DNA from: an uncultured Bacteroidales bacterium
Lineage (GTDB): Bacteria; Bacteroidota; Bacteroidia; Bacteroidales; F082
Assembly (NCBI GenBank): GCA_947303335.1
Contig: CAMYYB010000002.1
Coordinates: 1-64,000 of the forward strand
Direction: 5' to 3'
DNA length: 64,000 nt
Under the pieces are notes generated by a model. That model worked only from the letters and a program-made list of their open reading frames with translations, did no database searches and had not been told where the DNA came from. The position numbers were made by a program, and so were the translations under genes. Numbering within the stretch: the stretch's first letter is position 1; each line of letters opens with the position of its first letter. Below, in pieces: positions 1 to 9,137 of this stretch.

Positions 1-256
1 TACTTCATTTAGTGCTATAGTTAGTGCATTAAAAGTCGTCAAAATTACAACCTTCTTGGAAAGTACGCAAGAAAAAAATTCATTTTCGCTGTTTTTTTCT
101 TCTCCATTTTCCTATAATTGATTACAACATTTTGATATATAATAATTTATGCAAAACAGAAATTTTCATTTTTTTTCCACGTTTTTCCAATCTGAGGCAA
201 AAATCGAGCAATAAAGTTGAATTTTTCGGGTTGAATTGGAAGAAAACGGGGTTAAA

Positions 257-520
257 TTAGGAGAAAAACGGATTGCTCCGTTGCCTCCTACGCATTCTTT
301 CAGCGTGCCGCTTGTCCTGTTGAATCATTTTTTTGGTCTTTTTCGCCTGATGTTTATAGTGTGCCGACTTGGCCTGTTCGAACTGTTTTTTCGACTGTCT
401 TTCCATTCTCTCCATCTGACGCTCGGCCTTTCGCATCGCCCTTGTCTTGTTGGACGCACAGGAACTGAACAGCAGAAGCAGGCTCATCAACACAACAATG
501 AAAGTGGTTTTTCTACTCAT
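257..520 (-). CDS. small putative lipoprotein, basic/coiled C-terminus
   Basis: ORF with lipobox-type signal (MSRKTTFIVVLMSLLLLFSSCAS) then KR/Q-rich tail; start trimmed to MSRKTTF. Confidence 0.55.
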   Translation of the reverse strand: MSRKTTFIVVLMSLLLLFSSCASNKTRAMRKAERQMERMERQSKKQFEQAKSAHYKHQAKKTKKMIQQDKRHAERMRRRQRSNPFFS

Positions 521-600
521 ATCCGTATGATTTGGTCGCAAAAATAAGAAATTTTCCGCCCACCGTATACTTTCAGACGTGTTTTTTGCGTTACTTTGTC

Positions 601-1095
601 ATGATGAAAAACCGCATTTTACACCTATTAATATTAATAGCACTCCTGGCAACGCTGCAAAGCTGCGAGAAGTATCCGGAAAACCCCAACCGGCCCACTA
701 CGCCTTTCTCGTTCTCCATCTACCCTAACTTGCTTCAGTATCAAGAGATTAACTTTACCAGTGGATGGATTTATCTTACCTCTGAAGTGGAAAGCACCAG
801 TCGGGGAATCATCGTCTTCCGCCAAAGTCAGAACGAATTTCTGGCCTACGACCGTTTGCCCCCCAACGAGCCTAACGCCTGCACCGATAGCGAGGGGCAC
901 ACCACCCGACTCGTGGTCGATTTCCCCTTTGTGGTCGACCATTGCAACAACGCCTACTACAACATCCTGAACGGACAAATCATCGTCGCCGAGCCCGACA
1001 TGATTCCCAACTTCCCCACCGAGGGCGTTCCAGTCTACCCGCTTATCCAGTACCACACGCAGTACGACGGGAACAAATTGACCATATACAATTGA
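601..1095 (+). CDS. hypothetical lipoprotein, resembles Rieske-like Bacteroidota lipoproteins
   Basis: Signal peptide LLILIALLATLQSCEK; compact domain ending YHTQYDGNKLTIYN; start trimmed to the tandem ATG at 601. Confidence 0.6.
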   Translation: MMKNRILHLLILIALLATLQSCEKYPENPNRPTTPFSFSIYPNLLQYQEINFTSGWIYLTSEVESTSRGIIVFRQSQNEFLAYDRLPPNEPNACTDSEGHTTRLVVDFPFVVDHCNNAYYNILNGQIIVAEPDMIPNFPTEGVPVYPLIQYHTQYDGNKLTIYN

Positions 1096-1230
1096 TTTCC
1101 AAAGCTATAGATTACGATTGTTGAAAAATGTAGAAAAAGTGGAGACGGAAATCCTTGCAAGGTTTCACAGGTCGGACTACTTTTGCAGCGTAATCGTAAT
1201 ACTACCTCATTTTGTGCATACCCATTGACG

Positions 1231-1256
1231 AAGCCTGCCCTTCGGGCGCAGGCTTT
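1231..1256. terminator. hairpin with TTCG loop, possible terminator
   Basis: AAGCCTGC-CCTTCGGGC-GCAGGCTT just beyond the aro gene stop; weak T tract. Confidence 0.4.
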
Positions 1257-1257
1257 G

Positions 1258-2334
1258 TCAGTCTTCCATCACCTGGGTCTGCCGCTCGATGGAAGCCTGA
1301 TGTATGGCCTCGAACACCTTATTTATTAATATAGGCGTCAGACCCATGCTTTCACCCACAGCGATATGGTCGTCGAGAATCTTTTTCCACCGGTCCATCT
1401 GCACCACAGTGACGTTGTGGCTTTTCTTGTATTCGCCAATCTGGTCGCTGACTTCCATACGTCGGGCCAGCAGTTGCAGCAACTCGCTGTCAATGTCATC
1501 TATCTCGCCGCGAAGTTCAGCAAGGTCGCGTTCCACATAATTTGAATGCTTCGAGCGGAAGCTCAGGTTGTCCAGCAGTTGTTTCAATTCATCCGGCGTG
1601 ATTTGCTGCCTGGCATCCGTCAACGCCGCATTGGGGTTGATGTGACACTCAATCATCAACCCGTCGGCGGCCAAGTCGAGGGCTTTCTGGGCTGTGGATT
1701 GCAGCAACTCACGATTGCCGCAGATATGGCTGACATCGGTGATGATAGGCACGTTGAGCCGTTGCGTCAGTTCAATCGGGATTTCCCACATCGGGAAGTT
1801 GCGGAAAGCGGTCTCCTTATAATAGGAGAAACCGCGATGCACCGCGACCAAGCGTTTCACCCCAACCTTCTGGAACCGCTCGAAAGCACCCATCCAAAGG
1901 TTCAAGTCGGGCGCGACGGGATTCTTGATGAGCACGGGGACATCCACACCTTTCAAGGCATCGGCCAGCTGCTGCACCGAGAAGGGGTTGACCACCGTGC
2001 GGGCTCCAATCCACAGGGCATCGACCTCATACTTCAGAGCCAGTTCCACATGATCGGGCGTAGCCACTTCGGTAGCGGTAGGCAGACCCGTTTCACGCTT
2101 GGCCTCACGGAGCCAGACGAGTCCCTGCTCTCCCCTACCCTCAAAGGCGTCAGGCCGGGTGCGGGGCTTCCAGACGCCGCCTCTCAGAAGCTTCACCTCC
2201 GGGATTTTTGCCAATTCACGGGCCGTTGCGAGAATTTGCTCCTCGCTTTCCACGCTGCAAGGACCAGCGATAATCAAGTGGTTGTATATCTGTGTTTCCG
2301 GGTGCGCCATATCATCTCTAATGTCAACGTGCAA
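1258..2334 (-). CDS. bifunctional 3-deoxy-7-phosphoheptulonate synthase / chorismate mutase
   Basis: IIAGPCSVESEEQ, LLRGGVWKPRTRPDAFEG, IITDVSHICGNRE motifs plus C-terminal chorismate mutase-type helices (LAELRGEIDDIDSELLQLLARRMEVSDQIGEYK). Confidence 0.93.
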   Translation of the reverse strand: MHVDIRDDMAHPETQIYNHLIIAGPCSVESEEQILATARELAKIPEVKLLRGGVWKPRTRPDAFEGRGEQGLVWLREAKRETGLPTATEVATPDHVELALKYEVDALWIGARTVVNPFSVQQLADALKGVDVPVLIKNPVAPDLNLWMGAFERFQKVGVKRLVAVHRGFSYYKETAFRNFPMWEIPIELTQRLNVPIITDVSHICGNRELLQSTAQKALDLAADGLMIECHINPNAALTDARQQITPDELKQLLDNLSFRSKHSNYVERDLAELRGEIDDIDSELLQLLARRMEVSDQIGEYKKSHNVTVVQMDRWKKILDDHIAVGESMGLTPILINKVFEAIHQASIERQTQVMED

Positions 2335-2394
2335 AAATACGGCTTTTCGGCGGAAAAACTTCCACTAATCCTTGCAAAAATGGAAAAATTTATG

Positions 2395-2700
2395 TACTTT
2401 TGCACCATTGAATAGCGAAACCCCATCAGGCCACCTATGCTCTTGCAATCCTCTGTATTTCACCACATTACGACACGTCAATAGACTTGCATATCTATAC
2501 AGCAGGATAATTCGCTCATTCACAATACATTACAAGCAAAAACCCTATACCAACGCTATACCAAGTCTATACCAACGCTATAGGCGGGCTGAGGTAACTC
2601 TAAGGTAACTTTAAGGTAACACTGAGATACGTCCGAGATACGTCTCCACTGGGTCTCAGCAGACACCCTAACTACAGGCAGAAAACAGAAAGGGAAAAGA
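2395..2700 (+). repeat. noncoding repeat element, copy 1
   Basis: Contains CTATACCAACG-type tandem units and GGTAACTYTAA tandem units; same order of blocks recurs at about 61221-61530. Confidence 0.6.
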
Positions 2701-2800
2701 TTGACATATCTTGTATTTTACAGCAAAAATGACAAACCATTGCTTTTTTTTCGTAACTTTGCACTCAAATTATTACCGCCAATAAGAAAGACAACATACA

Positions 2801-4240
2801 ATGAAAAGAGTAGAGATCAAGCAAGCCTTGCAGATGCAAGCCTCTGACAATGAGATAACCGTAATGGGCTGGGTGCGTAACAAGCGCGGCAGCAAGAACG
2901 TGGCCTTCATCGCCCTCAACGACGGCTCGACCATCAACAACCTCCAACTGGTCATCGACCTGAACGTCATTCCCGAAGAAAACCTGGCTTTGATGCACGC
3001 CGGTGCCTCGCTTTGGGCTAAGGGCATTTTGGTCGCCTCGCAGGGCAGCGGACAGGCTGTCGAGCTTTCCGTGAAGGAAATCGGCCTGTTCGGTCCCGCC
3101 AATCCTGACGAATACCCGCTGCAACCCAAGAAGCACTCCTTGGAGTTCCTGCGCGACATCGCCCACCTGCGTTTCCGCACCAATACCTTCGGAGCCGTGA
3201 TGCGTCTGCGCCACGCTATGGTGTTCGCCATCCATAAGTTCTTCACTGAGAGAGGCTTCTACAATATCCATACGCCTTTGATTACCGCTTCGGATGCTGA
3301 GGGTGCCGGCGAAATGTTCCAAGTAACCACCCTTGACCTCAACAACATCCCTCGCGACGAGGAAGGCAAGATTGACTACAAGCAGGACTTCTTCGGCAAG
3401 TCGACCAACCTAACCGTGTCGGGTCAGCTGGAGGGTGAGTTGGCGGCAACGGCTTTGGGCAAGATTTACACCTTCGGTCCCACCTTCCGCGCCGAGAACT
3501 CCAACACCACACGCCACTTGGCCGAGTTCTGGATGATTGAGCCCGAAATGGCCTTCTACGACATCACCGACAACATGGACTTGGCCGAAGAGATGTTGAA
3601 ATACTTGATTCAGTACGCTTTGGACAACAACATGGACGACCTCCAGTTCCTCAGCAAGCGCCTGCAGGACGAAGAGAAGGGCAAGAAAGAGGAAGAAAAG
3701 TCGATGGAACTCATCAGCAAGCTGCACTTCGTTTTGGAACACGAGTTTGTCCGCCTGACCTACACCGAGGCCATCGACATCCTGCACAACTCCAACTACA
3801 ACAAGAAGGGCAAGTTCCAGTATCCCGTCAACGGCTGGGGTGTCGACCTTCAGTCGGAGCACGAGCGTTACCTCGTCGAGAAGCACTTCAAGAAGCCTGT
3901 CATCCTGACCGACTACCCGAAGGAAATCAAGGCTTTCTACATGAAGCAGAACGAAGACGGAAAGACTGTCCGCGCTATGGATGTGCTCTTCCCCGGCATC
4001 GGAGAGATTATCGGAGGCTCCGAGCGTGAGACCGACATCAACAAGCTGCTCAACCGTATGCACGAGGTCGGCATTCCTGAGGAATCCATGAACTGGTACT
4101 TGGACAGCCGCCGCTTCGGTTCGGTGCCCCACTCCGGCTACGGACTCGGCTTCGAGCGTCTGCTGCTCTTCATCACCGGAATGACCAACATCCGCGATGT
4201 TATCCCCTTCCCGCGTACACCTAAGAACTGCCTGTACTGA
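2801..4240 (+). CDS. asnS: asparaginyl-tRNA synthetase
   Basis: Class II synthetase with OB-fold N-terminus ([23 protein letters not shown]), [55 protein letters not shown]. Confidence 0.96.
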   Translation: MKRVEIKQALQMQASDNEITVMGWVRNKRGSKNVAFIALNDGSTINNLQLVIDLNVIPEENLALMHAGASLWAKGILVASQGSGQAVELSVKEIGLFGPANPDEYPLQPKKHSLEFLRDIAHLRFRTNTFGAVMRLRHAMVFAIHKFFTERGFYNIHTPLITASDAEGAGEMFQVTTLDLNNIPRDEEGKIDYKQDFFGKSTNLTVSGQLEGELAATALGKIYTFGPTFRAENSNTTRHLAEFWMIEPEMAFYDITDNMDLAEEMLKYLIQYALDNNMDDLQFLSKRLQDEEKGKKEEEKSMELISKLHFVLEHEFVRLTYTEAIDILHNSNYNKKGKFQYPVNGWGVDLQSEHERYLVEKHFKKPVILTDYPKEIKAFYMKQNEDGKTVRAMDVLFPGIGEIIGGSERETDINKLLNRMHEVGIPEESMNWYLDSRRFGSVPHSGYGLGFERLLLFITGMTNIRDVIPFPRTPKNCLY

Positions 4241-4294
4241 CCTTATTATGACATCCGGACGCATTCGATGCGTCCCTACAACCAATAATTGACA

Positions 4295-5803
4295 ATGCCT
4301 AATCAACGATTGACTCAAACCCAGCGGCAGGAGCTGAAGCTCTCGCCACAGCAGATACAGCTAATGAAGCTGATGCAACTGCCTTTAATCGAACTCGAAC
4401 AGCGCATCAAGGAGGAGATGGAAATCAACCCCGCCCTTGAGGACACACGAGAGAACGACTATGACGACAACGAGCCAATCGATAACGAGAACGACAACGA
4501 AACCGATAACGGGGAAAACGACGACTACAACGACGACGAGGTGGACTTCAGCAAGGACGATGAGTTTGACTTCAACGACTACCTGCCTGAAGAAGACCTT
4601 GACGACTACGCCTACAAGCTGCACACCAACAACTACAGCAGCGACGACGACCCCTACGAGTCACCCATCGTCAACGAAGAGACCTTCCAAGACTACCTGA
4701 ACCAACAGTTAGCCTATCACGACCTCACCGACGAGCAACTCATCATCGGGGAATACATCATCGGCAACCTGGATGACAACGGCTATCTGAGCCGCCCCAT
4801 CCTCAATATCGTTGATGATATGCTGTTCACGATGAACGTGGAGACCACTGAAGAGGAAGTGGCCAAGGTGTTGGCTATTGTGCAACAACTCGACCCGCCC
4901 GGTATCGCTGCCCGCGACCTGCAAGAATGCCTGCTGATACAGCTGAAGCGCTTGCAGGAAGACAATCCCTTCAAAGACTACAGCCTCTCCATCACCATCA
5001 TCAAGGACTTCTTTGAGGAATTCACCAAAAAGCACTACGACAAGATTGGCAAAAAACTGGAAGTCAGCAACCGCGAGCTGAAGCCCGCCCTCGATGAAAT
5101 CCTGAAACTCAATCCCAAGCCTGCCGACGCCTCCAACAACGCCACCAAAAACATCCACTACATCACCCCCGACTTCTTCGTCTTCATCAGAGACGGTAAA
5201 GTCGAGCTCTCCTTGGATGGACGCAATGCCCCTGAGCTTCACGTCAGCAAGCAGTACCTCAAGATGCTGGAAGACTTCTCGAAGAGCAAAGACTCGCGCA
5301 ACATGCAGGAAGCCGCCCTGTTTGTAAAGCAGAAAATCGATGCCGCCAAGTGGTTCATCGATGCCATCAACCAGAGGCAGAACACGCTGTATATCACCAT
5401 GAAAGCTATCATCGACATCCAAGAGGAGTATTTCCTCACCGGCGACGAGACCAAGCTCAAGCCCATGATCCTCAAGGACGTGGCCGACAAGGTAGGCTTG
5501 GACATCTCCACCATCTCCCGCGTGGCCAACAGCAAATACGTGCAAACCCCCTACGGCACCCATCTGCTCAAGTTCTTCTTCAGCGAAGGCATCACCAACA
5601 AGGAAGGCGAAGAAGTATCGACCCGCGAAATCAAAAAGATACTGAAAGACAGCGTAGACAACGAGGATAAATCCAACCCCATGACCGATGAGCAACTGAT
5701 GCTGGTGTTGAAAGAAAAAGGCTACCCTATCGCCCGCAGGACGGTGGCCAAATACAGGGAACAACTGGGGATCCCAGTAGGAAGAATGAGGAAAAAGATG
5801 TAA
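4295..5803 (+). CDS. rpoN: RNA polymerase sigma-54 factor
   Basis: Glutamine-rich N-terminus (LKLSPQQIQLMKLMQLP), acidic region, C-terminal RpoN box ARRTVAKYREQLGIP. Confidence 0.96.
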   Translation: MPNQRLTQTQRQELKLSPQQIQLMKLMQLPLIELEQRIKEEMEINPALEDTRENDYDDNEPIDNENDNETDNGENDDYNDDEVDFSKDDEFDFNDYLPEEDLDDYAYKLHTNNYSSDDDPYESPIVNEETFQDYLNQQLAYHDLTDEQLIIGEYIIGNLDDNGYLSRPILNIVDDMLFTMNVETTEEEVAKVLAIVQQLDPPGIAARDLQECLLIQLKRLQEDNPFKDYSLSITIIKDFFEEFTKKHYDKIGKKLEVSNRELKPALDEILKLNPKPADASNNATKNIHYITPDFFVFIRDGKVELSLDGRNAPELHVSKQYLKMLEDFSKSKDSRNMQEAALFVKQKIDAAKWFIDAINQRQNTLYITMKAIIDIQEEYFLTGDETKLKPMILKDVADKVGLDISTISRVANSKYVQTPYGTHLLKFFFSEGITNKEGEEVSTREIKKILKDSVDNEDKSNPMTDEQLMLVLKEKGYPIARRTVAKYREQLGIPVGRMRKKM

Positions 5804-5832
5804 TAATTCGCCTACAATCCCGTTAACTATAC

Positions 5833-7341
5833 GTGAAGAACAACTATTTCGCCAATAAGAAACGCTGGAAATGGGCATTGGCCATCGTCGCCTTGCTCAT
5901 TATCGGTCTGTCATTGTGGTACACCAATCACCTTGTGAAATCCATCGCCGAGCAGGAAATCAAGCAGGTAAGAATGTGGGCCGTTGCAATGGAGCAGAAC
6001 GCAGTAGCCATGAAGTCGACGGAAGAGTTCTTCAACAAAGTGAGCGACCAGGAGCAGCTGCGCGTCGACCTTTTGGCCAACGCCTATCGCCGTGTCATCG
6101 ACATCTCCTCCAACGAGAACACCGCCATCTATCTTGACATCATACGAAACAACATCAGCATCCCTTTGGTCATCACCGACACCCAGGACAACATTATCTT
6201 TTCGAGCAACCTACCCCCCGACCAGGAAGGAAAGAAGACCTTCGATGCCGAGATGATACAAGCCTATTCCAAGTTCCCGCCCATCAAGATTGATCCGGGA
6301 TATGGTACCGTTCAATGGCTCCACTATAACGAGTCGCTCATCTACACCGACTTGAAAGCTGTTTTGGAAGCCATGAGCGACCACTTTATGGAGGAAATCA
6401 CCCTCAACTCGATGGGAGTGCCCGTCATCGTGACCAATGAAGACCAAACGCAAATCCTCAGCTTCGGCAACCTCGACTCGCTGATGATGCAGGACACCAA
6501 CTTCGTCAGGCAACAGATTGCCATTATGCGCGACGAGAACGAACCGCTACAAATCGAGTTCATGAACAAGGGAAAGGCCTCCATCTTCTACCGCACCACC
6601 GACTTGGTACAGCAGATGCGCTTTTATCCTGTCATTCAGTTTGTTGTATTCGCATTGTTTCTATTGATTGCCTACCTGCTGTTCAGCTATGCCCGCCGCT
6701 CAGAGCAAAACCAAGTATGGGCCGGAATGGCAAAGGAGACCGCACACCAGTTGGGTACGCCCCTCTCCTCGCTGATGGGCTGGATTGAACTGATGAAGAT
6801 GCAGGAAGAGCCTTTCGTGGGTACTCACGAGATGGAAAAAGACATAGAACGCCTGCAAATTGTCACTGACCGTTTCTCGAAAATCGGCTCCATCCCCGTG
6901 TTGGAACCCACCGACATCATCTATCACATCCAAGACACGATGGACTACCTACAGAAGCGATTTTCCAAGAAGTTCGAGTTCGTGGTCAACCTGCCCGAGG
7001 GCGAGCTGGTGCTGCCGCTCATTCCCTCGTTGTTCCGCTGGGTGTTAGAAAACGTGACGAAAAACGCCATCGATGCTATGGGAGACCACGGAAAGGTGAC
7101 CTTGGACCTCATCGACGACGGCGACCATATCCACATCGACATCAGCGATACGGGCAAGGGCATCCCAAAGTCGAAAATCAAGCAAGTGTTCAATCCTGGC
7201 TACACCAGCAAGAAACGCGGCTGGGGTATGGGACTGAGCCTCGCCCGCCGCATCATCGAGGACTACCACAAAGGCAAGATATTCGTGAAATCCTCTGTTG
7301 TTGGCGAAGGAACAACATTCAGAATCACCCTGAAGAAATGA
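5833..7341 (+). CDS. sensor histidine kinase
   Basis: H-box AKETAHQLGTPLSSLMGWIELM; ATPase motifs NVTKNAIDAM, DTGKGIPKSK, GWGMGLSLARRIIEDY; two TM segments; GTG start. Confidence 0.92.
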   Translation: MKNNYFANKKRWKWALAIVALLIIGLSLWYTNHLVKSIAEQEIKQVRMWAVAMEQNAVAMKSTEEFFNKVSDQEQLRVDLLANAYRRVIDISSNENTAIYLDIIRNNISIPLVITDTQDNIIFSSNLPPDQEGKKTFDAEMIQAYSKFPPIKIDPGYGTVQWLHYNESLIYTDLKAVLEAMSDHFMEEITLNSMGVPVIVTNEDQTQILSFGNLDSLMMQDTNFVRQQIAIMRDENEPLQIEFMNKGKASIFYRTTDLVQQMRFYPVIQFVVFALFLLIAYLLFSYARRSEQNQVWAGMAKETAHQLGTPLSSLMGWIELMKMQEEPFVGTHEMEKDIERLQIVTDRFSKIGSIPVLEPTDIIYHIQDTMDYLQKRFSKKFEFVVNLPEGELVLPLIPSLFRWVLENVTKNAIDAMGDHGKVTLDLIDDGDHIHIDISDTGKGIPKSKIKQVFNPGYTSKKRGWGMGLSLARRIIEDYHKGKIFVKSSVVGEGTTFRITLKK

Positions 7342-7372
7342 AGAAAGGCGACCCATTGGCCGCCTTTCTTAT
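7341..7372. terminator. bidirectional hairpin terminator
   Basis: AAGAAAGGCG-ACCCATTGGC-CGCCTTTCTT, 10-bp stem between convergent genes. Confidence 0.7.
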
Positions 7373-7385
7373 TATCTGAAAAGGA

Positions 7386-8570
7386 TTATTTCACCACAAT
7401 CCTTTGGGACTCGCTATTGCCATTCAGATCGTAAACCTTCAGCATATAAACACCCGTCCGCAGGTTATCCACCTTGAAGGTTCCCTCTTCACTCTCCATC
7501 ACTTTCTGTCCCGTAAGGCTATAAAGCTCAGCCTTTTGGAAGTTTACAATATCTATAGTAAGCCGATCCGAAACAGGGTTGGGATAAACGTTGAAACCAG
7601 CTTGAGAGTCCTCATTCAGACCCGTAACATCAAGATAAGTCATTTCCACTATGCAACCATCATACACTATCTGGTCAAGGTTAAACCCATAGGCCATTTC
7701 AATTTGTCCATCATAAGGAGCATACTGACCGTTTGCCATTCTATGCATGGATTCGCCAAGCACAGCATTGCCATCCTCATAGACATACTCCATACGGTAT
7801 TGAGGGTCTCCATAGGGACCAAAATACACAGACATGGAAACATATACTCCATCTTGATAATCATACACCAAATTCTCCATATAATCCCACATGCTATTGT
7901 TAATCCATCCTTCAATAGTTATCTCCAAAATGTTTCCATCAAAATCAAGATCATAGACATATCTGGATAGGTTTTGCCAAGCACCACCCTGCATATACTG
8001 AATTATCAATTCAATAGTACTGTCATCAAATGTGTAAGTATACAACTCATCAGAAGACCAAGTAGAACCATTCCACTTCCAATAGAGAATTGTTATCACA
8101 TCATCCTGATAATCATACACCTTCTTTGTTTCATTCACCCAGTCACTCCCGTCCCATGTTTGATAAACAGCCTCTTTTATCAAAGCGTCTTCATAAGAAT
8201 AACTGATATAATAGGAATTCTCCCAATCAGAACCATCCCACGACTGACCCAATTCTTCAATCACTTCTAAGTCAAAACCATATTCATAGGTCACTTTTCC
8301 ACCTTTTTGCCAGTTTTCCCCATCGTACCTTTCCATCAATTCTTCATTGAGACAAAACTCATCCTCGTCATAAATGTAAGTGTAACGCGACTTATCACCG
8401 TTAGTATTCGCAACAACAGCTTGATAAGGTCGCAGGTCGCCGTTATGACGTATACCAAAATAACTCATCACTTGTTTATCCATTTTTTGATGGATAGCTT
8501 TGTTTTGGGCCAAGCCCACATTCCCGAAAGCCATCACGAGGACGGCCAAAGTAAAGATAGCTTTTTTCAT
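7386..8570 (-). CDS. secreted repeat protein with T9SS type A sorting domain
   Basis: Signal peptide; repeated W(D/N)GSxW modules; C-terminal FNVYPNPVSDRLTID...LYSLTGQKV...GVYMLKVYD sorting domain. Confidence 0.88.
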   Translation of the reverse strand: MKKAIFTLAVLVMAFGNVGLAQNKAIHQKMDKQVMSYFGIRHNGDLRPYQAVVANTNGDKSRYTYIYDEDEFCLNEELMERYDGENWQKGGKVTYEYGFDLEVIEELGQSWDGSDWENSYYISYSYEDALIKEAVYQTWDGSDWVNETKKVYDYQDDVITILYWKWNGSTWSSDELYTYTFDDSTIELIIQYMQGGAWQNLSRYVYDLDFDGNILEITIEGWINNSMWDYMENLVYDYQDGVYVSMSVYFGPYGDPQYRMEYVYEDGNAVLGESMHRMANGQYAPYDGQIEMAYGFNLDQIVYDGCIVEMTYLDVTGLNEDSQAGFNVYPNPVSDRLTIDIVNFQKAELYSLTGQKVMESEEGTFKVDNLRTGVYMLKVYDLNGNSESQRIVVK

Positions 8571-8589
8571 ATTGGTTAGTTTATAATGT

Positions 8590-9129
8590 TTAGTCTTTAA
8601 TCATATCAAAATAATAATTGGTGGCTTGTATCAGGGCTGTATCCACAAAGGACGAATCGGGGGCCAAGGGATATTGAAGCTCGTATTTGCAGAACGAGGC
8701 GAATCCGTGTACACGGATATTTTGCGCTTCATTCTGATACACATAACCTGTCAGGTTATAGGCTTTGAAACGGGTGCGTCCACCTCTAATCATATAGCCG
8801 CTCGACATGTGAAGCATAAAGTCATTCGAGATTTTCGAAGGCTTACCGACCCATTCACGCGAAAAGTTCTCATCCGGACAGTTAATCTTGAACTTAATAG
8901 TTTGGTCGCTGAGTTTCGTAATGTTGATTTCGGCATCAGTGCAAATGTGGCAATACTGATTCTCCGTAAGCTGGTCAAAAGAGCTCTCGATATTGGAATA
9001 AGTATAAGAGCCAGCGATGTCGTCTACGGAATATCCATAGCGATAATTCCATTCTTTCTTCTTCTCGCAGCCCGAAAAGATTACAACGAAGAGCAGAAGC
9101 AATGTTGCCAAAGTGATGTTTTTCTTCAT
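8590..9129 (-). CDS. hypothetical lipoprotein
   Basis: MKKNITLATLLLLFVVIFSGCEKKKE lipobox. Confidence 0.75.
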   Translation of the reverse strand: MKKNITLATLLLLFVVIFSGCEKKKEWNYRYGYSVDDIAGSYTYSNIESSFDQLTENQYCHICTDAEINITKLSDQTIKFKINCPDENFSREWVGKPSKISNDFMLHMSSGYMIRGGRTRFKAYNLTGYVYQNEAQNIRVHGFASFCKYELQYPLAPDSSFVDTALIQATNYYFDMIKD

Positions 9130-9137
9130 GTCTTGTT

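Noticed and set aside
1546-2415. 289-aa plus-strand ORF antisense to the DAHP synthase/chorismate mutase gene
   Set aside because: Mirror ORF of a clearly coding gene; no recognisable domain.
3410-5878. Long minus-strand ORFs (3410..4318, 4709..5878) opposite asnS and rpoN
   Set aside because: Val/Leu/Asp-rich antisense translations of real genes.
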